From Streptomyces violaceus (lineage in GTDB: Bacteria > Actinomycetota > Actinomycetes > Streptomycetales > Streptomycetaceae): a stretch of 6,521 nt of DNA. How positions within the stretch are numbered: position 1 is the first letter of the stretch; each line of letters starts with the position of its first letter. The stretch is from NCBI GenBank assembly GCA_000715635.1, contig KL569181.1, forward strand, positions 61,938-68,458, in the 5' to 3' direction. The position numbers were made by a program, and so were the translations under genes. The notes beneath the pieces were generated by a model. The model saw only the letters and a program-made list of their open reading frames with translations. It made no database searches and was not told the DNA's origin. Below are positions 1 through 5,501 of this stretch, piece by piece.

Positions 1-391
1 GGCCGACGACCCCGGCCGCCGCGACCCCGTCGGCCATGCGGCGGAACTCCGCGTACGAGGGGGCGGGCGGCTTCTCCAGCAGGAGGTGCACGCCCCGCTC
101 GGCCGCCGTGAGCGCGAGGTCGGTGTGGGTCGGGATCGGTGTGCAGATCACGGCGATTCGCGCGCCGGTGGAGTCCAGCAGGGCACCGAAGTCGGCGGAC
201 TGCTCGGGCGTGCCCAGGTCGCCGAGCTCATCCTCGGTCAGCGGCGTCAGCTCGCAGACGCCGACCAGCCGCACGAGGCCCTGCTTCTGGAGCCGGCGGA
301 TGTTCTCGAGGTGCCAGCGGCCATGACCACGCGCACCGGCGAGGACGACAGGCAGAGGTGTGTTCATGGAGTCGATCATGCGACCGGTCAC
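1..391 (-). CDS. Gfo/Idh/MocA-family NAD(P)-dependent oxidoreductase, N-terminal part (3' end outside window)
   Basis: Only the first 130 residues are visible; the gene runs off the left edge. They form a Rossmann nucleotide-binding domain: a hydrophobic first strand leads into the glycine-rich loop GARGHG (residues 19-24), and a later strand ends in VICTPIPTH (81-89). The EKP motif follows at 106-108; its lysine is a hallmark of the Gfo/Idh/MocA family and usually takes part in catalysis. These enzymes oxidise or reduce sugars, inositols or sugar derivatives with NAD(P) in the cytoplasm. The C-terminal substrate domain is missing, so the substrate cannot be read. I chose GTG at 391 because it overlaps the pectate lyase stop as GTGA and has a strong Shine-Dalgarno GGGGAGG five bases upstream; ATG at 379 or 367 is possible. 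As last visible gene of the permease/lyase operon it probably acts on an imported pectin-derived sugar, which is inference. Confidence 0.88.
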   Translation of the reverse strand, partial: MTGRMIDSMNTPLPVVLAGARGHGRWHLENIRRLQKQGLVRLVGVCELTPLTEDELGDLGTPEQSADFGALLDSTGARIAVICTPIPTHTDLALTAAERGVHLLLEKPPAPSYAEFRRMADGVAAAGVVG

Positions 392-1674
392 GGGATCCTC
401 CCCGCTCCCGCGCCGCGGGCCACGGCCCGGTCGGCCGCCGCGGCGCTGTCGATCGGCCCGTGCAGGGTGGGGGTCCAGCCGACGTCGGCGGTCAGATCGC
501 GCTCGCTGCCGGAGTTGTAGGCGTTGTTGATCGCGAGCAGGTCGACCGGGTAGCCGTTGAAGAGGGTGCCGCTCTGGTGCAGGGCGCTGCCGTTCCAGCT
601 CTTGACCAGGTCGGCGACCTCCACATGGCCGGGGGCGTGGAAGGCGTTGTTCTCGGCGTGGATCCTGGATTCGGTGGAGACGCCCACCGAGTAGCGGTAG
701 TCGTCGTCGGTGACCTCGTACCGGTTGTTGTAGAGGTGCACCTGCCCGAAGCGGACGCGCGGGGCGCGCTGCACGACCGACTCGAACGCGTTGTGGTGCA
801 GGGTGACCCGGAGCCTGTCCCGGTCGCTCGTTGCCGTGTCACTGTTGCCGATGAGCATCGCCTTGTCGTGGTCGGCGAACCGGCTCCACGAGACGGTCAC
901 GAGATCGGAGCCGTTGGTGATGTCCAGCAGTCCGTCGTGGCGCAGGTAGTTGCGGGCGAAGTAGGTGGGTTCCTTCGCGTCCGGGTGGCCCCGGTCGGAT
1001 GCGGTGATGTGGTCGATCCAGACATGCGTGGCGCCGGTCAGCCAGATCGTGTCGTACGCCGTTTTCCAGTCGCCGAGGCCGCCGTTGTTGGGCTGCCAGA
1101 CGGGGAAGCAGTCGTAGGCGTCGCGCACGTCGAGGTTGCGGATGATCACGTTGTCCGCGTTCCTCACCTGAAGGCTGGCGCCCTTCAGGACGGCCGAGTC
1201 GCCGAGTCCGACGATGGTGGTGTTGGAGCCGACGGGCAGCACCATCCGCTCGGCCTGCCGGGCGGCGGAGGCCTGGCGGGCCTCCTCCTGCGGGCCGCTG
1301 GGCTTGGCGGAGCCCCAGGTGCGGGGGTCGTAGGCGGCGAGGTACTTCTTCAGGCCGTAGCCGCCGGTGGCGTAGTCGGAGCAGTCCAGGCGGTCGCCGT
1401 CGTCGTCGGTGTTGGCGTCGATCGTCCCCGCGATTTTGATGATCTTCGGGGTGTCGCTGCCGCCGTCGAGGGCGCGGACCAGTCCGGCCCGGTCGGTGAC
1501 GGTGTGGACGTGCTCGGCGTCGGCGGCCGCGCCTCCGGTGGTGCCCGCGCCCTCGGCGGCCCAGCCGTCGTTCGCGGGCAGGGTGTCGCGGCTGATGTCC
1601 CGGTCCTCGGCGTGCGCGGGGACGCACAGCAGCGCCAACAGCCCGACCGCGACCGCCAGTTGTCCGGCTCTCAT
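388..1674 (-). CDS. pel: Secreted pectate lyase, polysaccharide lyase family 1 (B. subtilis Pel type)
   Basis: This 428-residue protein should cleave de-esterified polygalacturonate by calcium-dependent beta-elimination (EC 4.2.2.2) outside the cell. A Sec signal peptide covers residues 1-22, with a hydrophobic core and an AHA cleavage site; C17 does not sit in a lipobox. The rest aligns by eye with B. subtilis Pel at a constant offset of 24 in the catalytic region: calcium ligands D208 (YDTIWL), D247 and D251 (HDGLLDITNG), K271 (DHDK) and catalytic R303 in VVQRAPRVRFGQ. Other PL1 signatures are VWIDH (218-222) and VGWTPTLHGPID near the C-terminus. Length is normal for the family and nothing essential is missing. 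C98 and C189 are the only cysteines of the mature protein. Its ATG overlaps the permease stop (ATGA, 1671-1674); GGTGA lies five bases before the start. Pectin lyase activity is less likely, because the calcium site is complete. Confidence 0.95.
   Translation of the reverse strand: MRAGQLAVAVGLLALLCVPAHAEDRDISRDTLPANDGWAAEGAGTTGGAAADAEHVHTVTDRAGLVRALDGGSDTPKIIKIAGTIDANTDDDGDRLDCSDYATGGYGLKKYLAAYDPRTWGSAKPSGPQEEARQASAARQAERMVLPVGSNTTIVGLGDSAVLKGASLQVRNADNVIIRNLDVRDAYDCFPVWQPNNGGLGDWKTAYDTIWLTGATHVWIDHITASDRGHPDAKEPTYFARNYLRHDGLLDITNGSDLVTVSWSRFADHDKAMLIGNSDTATSDRDRLRVTLHHNAFESVVQRAPRVRFGQVHLYNNRYEVTDDDYRYSVGVSTESRIHAENNAFHAPGHVEVADLVKSWNGSALHQSGTLFNGYPVDLLAINNAYNSGSERDLTADVGWTPTLHGPIDSAAAADRAVARGAGAGRIP
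397..403 (-). promoter_or_regulatory. Ribosome binding site that decides the oxidoreductase start
   Basis: GGGGAGG on the minus strand lies five bases before GTG at 391, inside the end of the pectate lyase gene. It supports the GTG start over ATG at 379 and 367, whose upstream bases show no comparable match. Confidence 0.7.
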
Positions 1675-2567
1675 CCCTTCACCGCCCCCGCGCTGAACCC
1701 GGTGATCAGCCACTTCTGGATGAAGGCGAACACGATCACGACCGGGACGGCCGCGATGATGCCGCCCGCGGCGAGGGCGCCCAGGTCGACGCTGTCGGCG
1801 CTCATCAGGGAGTTGAGGCCGACGGGGATCGTCTGCTTGTCCTGGTTGTTCAGGAACATCAGGGCGAACAGGAAGTGGTTCCAGGAGTGGACGAAGGCGA
1901 ACGAGCCGACAGCGATCAGGCCGGGCCGCAGCAGCGGCAGCACCACGATCCGGAAGGCCGTCATGCGGTTGCAGCCGTCCACCCAGGCCGCCTCCTCCAG
2001 GGAGTACGGCACATTCTTGATGAAGTTGCTGATCAGGATCATCGACAGCGGCAGTTGGAAGACCGTCTCGGCGAGGATGACGCTGCCCAGCGAGTTGATC
2101 ATCTGCAGTTCGGCGAAGATCTCGAACAGCGGCACCAGCAGCAGGGCGCCCGGCACGAACTGGGAACACAGCAGCGCCAGCATGAACGCCCGCTTGATCT
2201 TGAAGTCGAACCGGGCGAGGGCGTAGCCGCCGGCCAGCGCGACGAGCGTCGTCATGAGCAGGGTGGCGACGCCGACGAGCACGCTGTTGGTGAAGTAGGT
2301 GCCGAAACTGCGGTCCGTCCACACCTTCTCGAAGTGCTCGAAGGTGATCGGCCAGGGCACGAGCGAGGTCGAGCCGGCCGGGCGCAGCGAGAAGAGCAGG
2401 ATCCAGTAGAAGGGGATGAGGGTGAAGACCAGGTAGATCCCCAGGGGCAGATAGACCTGCCAGCGGGGGGCCTCGTCCCAGGCGCGGTTCCTCTTCTTGG
2501 GCCGCGGCTGTTCCGGGGTGGCGGGCACGGGAGCGGGCGCCGCCTTGGTGGCTTCCTTGACGCTCAC
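1671..2567 (-). CDS. ABC carbohydrate transporter permease, MalG/UgpE type
   Basis: A 298-residue inner-membrane permease of the MalG-like (COG0395) group in carbohydrate-uptake-1 ABC importers. A charged, proline-rich cytoplasmic N-terminus (about 1-36) precedes about six hydrophobic segments, the first near 38-61. The cytoplasmic EAA loop that docks on the ATPase is at 191-211 and reads EEAAWVDGCNRMTAFRIVVLP. The C-terminal KWLITGFSAGAVKG ending is typical of the group. I chose GTG at 2567: it overlaps the stop of the preceding permease as GTGA and has GGAGG nine bases upstream; GTG at 2561 is the alternative. It should form a heterodimeric channel with the neighbouring permease. The linked pectate lyase suggests pectin oligosaccharides as cargo, but the sequence does not show specificity. 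Confidence 0.93.
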   Translation of the reverse strand: MSVKEATKAAPAPVPATPEQPRPKKRNRAWDEAPRWQVYLPLGIYLVFTLIPFYWILLFSLRPAGSTSLVPWPITFEHFEKVWTDRSFGTYFTNSVLVGVATLLMTTLVALAGGYALARFDFKIKRAFMLALLCSQFVPGALLLVPLFEIFAELQMINSLGSVILAETVFQLPLSMILISNFIKNVPYSLEEAAWVDGCNRMTAFRIVVLPLLRPGLIAVGSFAFVHSWNHFLFALMFLNNQDKQTIPVGLNSLMSADSVDLGALAAGGIIAAVPVVIVFAFIQKWLITGFSAGAVKG

Positions 2568-3499
2568 TTGTTGTCGCCTCCGAACTTGCTCAGCCGCAGA
2601 TAGACCATCGAGCAGAAGAGCAGGATCACGAACGCGACCGTGGTCAGGGCGGACGCGTAGCCGAAGTTGTGGGCGTCGACCGAGGTGTTGGCGATGTAGA
2701 GCGGGAGGGTGGTGGTCTCCCCCGCCGGACCGCCGCCGGTCAGGGTGTAGAGCAGGTCGACGTTGTTGAACTCCCACACCGCGCGCAGCAGCGTGGACAG
2801 GATGATGGCGTCCTTCAGGTGGGGCAGTGTGATGTGCCAGAACTGCTTGATGCGGCTGGCCCCGTCGACCTCGGCGGCCTCGTACAGATCCTTCGAGACG
2901 GACTGGAGGTCGGCGAGGATGAGGATCGCGAAGAACGGCACGCCGCGCCACAGATCGGCCACGACCGCCGCCGGGAACACCGTGGAGGTGTCCGACAGCC
3001 AGCTCGTGCCGTAGGAGCCGATGCCCATGTCCGCGAGGTAACGGGTGATGCCCGTCTGGGAGTTGTAGAGCAGCACCCAGATCGCGGAGGTCAGGACGCC
3101 GGAGACTGCCCACGGGGAGAAGACCAGGGCGCGTCCCAGGCCCCGGCCCACGAAGGTCTGGTTGACGATGAGGGCCAGCGCGAGGCCGAACAGCAGCTGG
3201 AGTCCGACCTCGACGAAGACCCACTTGGCGCTGAAGACCAGCGTGTCCCAGAAGACCGGGTCCTCGGTGAAGGCGTGGACGAAGTTGTCGAAGCCCGCGT
3301 AGCCGTTCCGCCATGGCTTGGTGGGGTTGTAGTTCTGCAGGCTGTAGTAGAAGACGCTGATGACCGGGTAGGCGATGAAGCCCAGCATGAGCAGGGCGGC
3401 CGGGGCGATCAGCAGGTACGGGAGCTTGCGTGGCGTGGCGGAGGCCCGGCGCCGCCGGGGTGGCGCGGGCGGTTTCGCCACGGCTGCGGCTTGGGCCAT
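2564..3499 (-). CDS. ABC carbohydrate transporter permease, MalF/UgpA type
   Basis: A 311-residue inner-membrane permease of the MalF/UgpA (COG1175) group. The N-terminus (1-25) is rich in Ala, Pro and Arg and should stay in the cytoplasm. The first membrane helix is about 26-50, and several more follow. The EAA loop is at 207-226 (EAAEVDGASRIKQFWHITLP), and the GGGPAGETTTLPLYIA stretch near 255-270 is characteristic of sugar permeases of this group. ATG at 3499 has GGAGA six bases upstream. It is the first gene of its block, after the 271-bp spacer. In such operons the substrate-binding protein usually sits just before this gene; here that place holds the spacer and then a dehydratase. No ATPase lies nearby, so a shared MsiK-like ATPase elsewhere is likely (inference). 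Confidence 0.94.
   Translation of the reverse strand: MAQAAAVAKPPAPPRRRRASATPRKLPYLLIAPAALLMLGFIAYPVISVFYYSLQNYNPTKPWRNGYAGFDNFVHAFTEDPVFWDTLVFSAKWVFVEVGLQLLFGLALALIVNQTFVGRGLGRALVFSPWAVSGVLTSAIWVLLYNSQTGITRYLADMGIGSYGTSWLSDTSTVFPAAVVADLWRGVPFFAILILADLQSVSKDLYEAAEVDGASRIKQFWHITLPHLKDAIILSTLLRAVWEFNNVDLLYTLTGGGPAGETTTLPLYIANTSVDAHNFGYASALTTVAFVILLFCSMVYLRLSKFGGDNK
2577..2581 (-). promoter_or_regulatory. Ribosome binding site that decides the second permease start
   Basis: GGAGG on the minus strand, within the last codons of the first permease, lies nine bases before GTG at 2567. Together with the GTGA overlap it favours that start over the in-frame GTG at 2561. Confidence 0.6.
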
Positions 3500-3505
3500 G
3501 ACTGT

Positions 3506-3510
3506 TCTCC
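3506..3510 (-). promoter_or_regulatory. Ribosome binding site of the first permease
   Basis: GGAGA on the minus strand lies six bases before ATG at 3499. It is the only start in block B that does not overlap an upstream gene, so this site governs entry of ribosomes into that block. Confidence 0.7.
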
Positions 3511-3519
3511 GTTCTCAGT

Positions 3520-3552
3520 ACGTCGTGGAACGTCGTGCGTCGGTGCGTCGGT
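3520..3552. repeat. Short phased direct repeats upstream of the permease start
   Basis: ACGTCGTG occurs at 3520-3527 and 3530-3537, exactly ten bases apart, and GCGTCGGT occurs in tandem at 3537-3544 and 3545-3552. The block lies 21 to 53 bases before the permease ATG, where a promoter or 5' leader would be. One-turn spacing would suit protein binding on one DNA face, but simple sequence drift explains it equally well. Confidence 0.5.
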
Positions 3553-3560
3553 GTGTGGCG

Positions 3561-3588
3561 TGCGCGGGAAGCGCTTTCTTCCTGCGCA
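3561..3588. promoter_or_regulatory. 28-bp dyad with AAGCGCTT core, candidate operator of the permease/lyase operon
   Basis: The left arm TGCGCGGGAA (3561-3570) is the reverse complement of the right arm TTCCTGCGCA (3579-3588) at nine of ten positions; G3571 and C3578 add one more pair. Nested inside is a perfect 8-bp palindrome AAGCGCTT (3569-3576) that reads GAAAGCGCTTCC on the minus strand. A CG-centred palindrome of this kind resembles LacI/GalR-family operators. The dyad ends 62 bases before the permease ATG, a suitable place for an operator. No U-run follows on either strand, so an intrinsic terminator is less likely. The regulator is unknown: the only one seen nearby is GntR-like, which would not be expected to use this motif. 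Confidence 0.5.
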
Positions 3589-3653
3589 GGGTCGTGCCGG
3601 GTCTTGCCGGGGTCGTGCCGAGGAGCAGGGTCGCGCGAGAAGTACGGGTGGTG

Positions 3654-3666
3654 CCGTGGAACACGG
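3654..3666. promoter_or_regulatory. 13-bp dyad CCGTG-GAA-CACGG, possible GntR/FadR-type site
   Basis: Perfect 5-bp arms flank a GAA spacer. The centre holds GTGGAAC (3656-3662), which fits the GTnnnAC core known for FadR-type GntR regulators, though the flanking T and A of the full consensus are C here. A second GTGGAAC is at 3525-3531, 26 bases before the permease start, without flanking symmetry. A short core like this can arise by chance in 271 bases. Confidence 0.25.
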
Positions 3667-3667
3667 T

Positions 3668-3745
3668 GGTGCGGTGACGCTCGGGTCGTGCCGTCGTGCC
3701 GTCGTGCCTGGGCGGTGCGGTGGCGCTCGGGTCGTGCGGTGGCGC
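3668..3745. repeat. Imperfect direct repeats: two 24-bp copies, a partial third, and a triple 8-bp tandem
   Basis: Positions 3668-3691 and 3714-3737 are 24-bp direct repeats that differ only at 3677 (A) against 3723 (G); their starts are 46 bases apart. A 12-bp partial third copy, GTGCGGTGGCGC, is at 3734-3745. Between the full copies, GTCGTGCC occurs three times in exact tandem (3685-3708); single copies lie at 3591-3598 and 3612-3619, with near copies at 3601, 3648 and 3750. The tract looks like replication slippage or local duplication. A regulatory role is not shown. Confidence 0.7.
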
Positions 3746-3770
3746 GTGGGTGGTGCCGGCCTGGTGGGGC

Positions 3771-5501
3771 TCAGCCCGCGTACGGGTCCTGCACCTTGCC
3801 TGCGCGAGCCAGGAACTCGAAGTCGCAGCCGGTATCGGCCTGCGTGATCTGCTCGTTGTAGAGCGCGCCGTAGCCGCGCTCGTACCGGGTGGGGGGCGGC
3901 GTCCAGTCCGCCCTGCGCCGCTCCAGCTCCTCGTCGTCCACGTGGAGTTGGAGGGTGCGCGCCTCGACGTCGAGGGTGATGGAGTCGCCGGTGCGGACGA
4001 GGGCGAGCGGTCCGCCCACGTACGACTCGGGTGCCACGTGCAGCACGCACGCGCCGTAACTCGTGCCGCTCATCCGGGCGTCGGAGATGCGGACCATGTC
4101 CCGGACGCCCTGCTTGAGCAGATAGTCCGGCAGCGGCAGCATCCCGTACTCGGGCATGCCCGGGCCGCCCTTGGGGCCGGCGTTGCGCAGCACGAGCACA
4201 TGCTCGGGGGTGATGCCGAGCGACGGGTCGTTGATGGTGCGCTGCATCGTCCGGTAGTCGTCGAAGACGACGGCGGGACCGGTGTGCTTGAGCAGGTGCT
4301 GCTCGGCGGAGATGTGCTTGATGACGGCGCCGTCCGGGCAGAGGTTGCCGCGCAGCACGGCGACCCCGCCCTCCTGGGCGACCGGGTTGTCCCGGGTCCG
4401 GATGACGTCGTCGTTGTGGACCTGGGCGCCCTCCAGTTGTTCCCGCAGGGTGTCGTACGAGACCGTCGGCCGGTCCAGGTGGAGCAGGTCCGTGATCCGG
4501 GAGAGGAACCCGGGCAGGCCGCCCGCGAAGTGGAAGTCCTCCATCAGGTACGTCTGTCCGCCGGGCCGTACGTTGGCCAGCACCGGGACCGTGCGGGCGG
4601 TGCGGTCGAAGTCGTCGAGGGTGAGCCGGACGCCCGCGCGGCCGGCCATGGCGATCAGATGGATCACGGCGTTGGTGGAGCCGCCGAGACCGAGCACGGT
4701 CGTCACGGCGTCCTGGAAGGCCTCGGCGGTGAGGATGTCGCTCAGCTTCCGGTCCTTGTGGACCAGTTCGACGATCCTGAGCCCCGCGGCGGCGGCCATC
4801 CGGTCGTGCCCGGAGTCGACGGCCGGGATGCTGGAGGCCCCCGGGACGGTCACGCCGAGCGCCTCGGCGGCGGCCGTCAGCGTGGAGGCCGTGCCCATCG
4901 TCATGCAGTGGCCGGGCGAGCGGGCGAGGCCGCTCTCCAGCTCCTGCATCTCGCAGTCGCCGATGAGGCCGGCGCGCTTCTCGTCCCAGTACTTCCACAT
5001 GTCGGTGCCGGACCCGAGGACCTCGTTGCGCCAGTGGCCCGGCAGCATCGGCCCGGCCGGCACGAAGACCGTGGGCAGGTCGGCGCTCGCCGCGCCCATG
5101 AGCAGGGCGGGCGTGGACTTGTCGCAGCCGCCCATCAGCACGGCCCCGTCGACCGGGTACGACCGCAGCAGCTCCTCCGTCTCCATGGCGAGCATGTTGC
5201 GGTAGAGCATCGGGGTGGGCTTCTGGAAGGTCTCGCTGAGCGTGGAGACGGGGAACTCGAGCGGGAATCCCCCGGCCTGCCACACGCCCCGCTTCACGGC
5301 CTGCGCGCGGTCCCGCAGATGGACGTGGCAGGGGTTGATGTCGGACCAGGTGTTGAGGATCGCGATGACGGGCTTGCCCAGGTGCTCCTCGGGCAGGTAG
5401 CCGAGCTGGCGGGTACGGGCCCGGTGGCTGAAGGTACGCAGCCCTTCGGTCCCGTACCACTGGTGGCTCCGCAGCTCCTCGGGGCGCTTCTCGTCGCTCA
5501 T
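3771..5501 (-). CDS. IlvD/Edd-family sugar-acid dehydratase (aldonate dehydratase, L-arabinonate dehydratase-like)
   Basis: This 576-residue enzyme belongs to the iron-sulfur dehydratases that turn aldonates into 2-keto-3-deoxy acids in the cytoplasm. The cluster cysteines are visible: C58 (NTWSDINPC), C126 (GGCDKSTP) and C199 (GHCMTMGT). E90, D127 and K128 match the magnesium site, K128 being the usual carbamylated lysine. The serine of SDARMSGT (about 478) matches the catalytic base. The LRSHQWYG opening and the residue numbering are close to Rhizobium L-arabinonate dehydratase, so I favour a sugar acid over dihydroxyisovalerate and branched-chain amino-acid synthesis. 6-Phosphogluconate dehydratase is less likely, because an unphosphorylated DapA-type partner is next door. 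ATG at 5501 overlaps the preceding stop (ATGA) with GGGTGG five bases upstream. Exact substrate unresolved: arabinonate, galactonate, xylonate or a uronate product. Confidence 0.9.
   Translation of the reverse strand: MSDEKRPEELRSHQWYGTEGLRTFSHRARTRQLGYLPEEHLGKPVIAILNTWSDINPCHVHLRDRAQAVKRGVWQAGGFPLEFPVSTLSETFQKPTPMLYRNMLAMETEELLRSYPVDGAVLMGGCDKSTPALLMGAASADLPTVFVPAGPMLPGHWRNEVLGSGTDMWKYWDEKRAGLIGDCEMQELESGLARSPGHCMTMGTASTLTAAAEALGVTVPGASSIPAVDSGHDRMAAAAGLRIVELVHKDRKLSDILTAEAFQDAVTTVLGLGGSTNAVIHLIAMAGRAGVRLTLDDFDRTARTVPVLANVRPGGQTYLMEDFHFAGGLPGFLSRITDLLHLDRPTVSYDTLREQLEGAQVHNDDVIRTRDNPVAQEGGVAVLRGNLCPDGAVIKHISAEQHLLKHTGPAVVFDDYRTMQRTINDPSLGITPEHVLVLRNAGPKGGPGMPEYGMLPLPDYLLKQGVRDMVRISDARMSGTSYGACVLHVAPESYVGGPLALVRTGDSITLDVEARTLQLHVDDEELERRRADWTPPPTRYERGYGALYNEQITQADTGCDFEFLARAGKVQDPYAG

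Larger units (their letters stand above)
3500..3770. other. Intergenic region between sugar-acid dehydratase and ABC permease operon
   Basis: This is the only gene-free stretch in the window. Because the next gene begins a new block, it should carry the promoter of the permease/lyase operon and the 3' end of the dehydratase transcript. I see no convincing -35/-10 pair and no hairpin followed by a U-run. It does hold a 28-bp dyad (3561-3588), a 13-bp dyad (3654-3666), short repeats near the permease start (3520-3552), and a G/T-rich repeat tract on the plus strand (about 3591-3757). Open frames across it have no recognisable protein character. Confidence 0.75.

Noticed and set aside
1622..1674. 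Lipoprotein signal in the pectate lyase (C17)
   Set aside because: The residues before C17 do not fit a lipobox, while an AHA signal peptidase I site follows at residue 22.
139..2226. Very long open frame on the plus strand opposite the lyase and permease genes
   Set aside because: It is the antisense shadow of real genes in GC-rich DNA: no recognisable domain, Gly/Val/Ala/Arg-biased composition, and it spans several gene ends on the other strand.
3561..3588. The 28-bp dyad as an intrinsic terminator for block A
   Set aside because: The minus-strand transcript has an A-C mismatch in the stem and is followed by a C/A-rich stretch, not by U residues. An operator reading fits better, though a hairpin role is not excluded.
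3668..3757. Repeats in the spacer as a CRISPR array
   Set aside because: The copies are few, imperfect and chained with short, similar intervals; there are no unique spacers of even length and no cas genes.
3766..3776. GGGCT-C-AGCCC palindrome at the dehydratase stop codon as a terminator
   Set aside because: The arms are only five bases with a one-base centre, too tight to fold as a hairpin, and no U-run follows.
3535..3861. Possible small Cys/Arg-rich plus-strand protein starting in the spacer
   Set aside because: It runs into the antisense of the dehydratase, follows the low-complexity repeats, and has no clear ribosome binding site.
3409..5460. Long alternative minus-strand frame across the dehydratase and the spacer
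   Set aside because: It is rich in Arg, Pro, Gly and His, typical of an out-of-frame reading. The dehydratase frame with intact cluster cysteines occupies the same bases.
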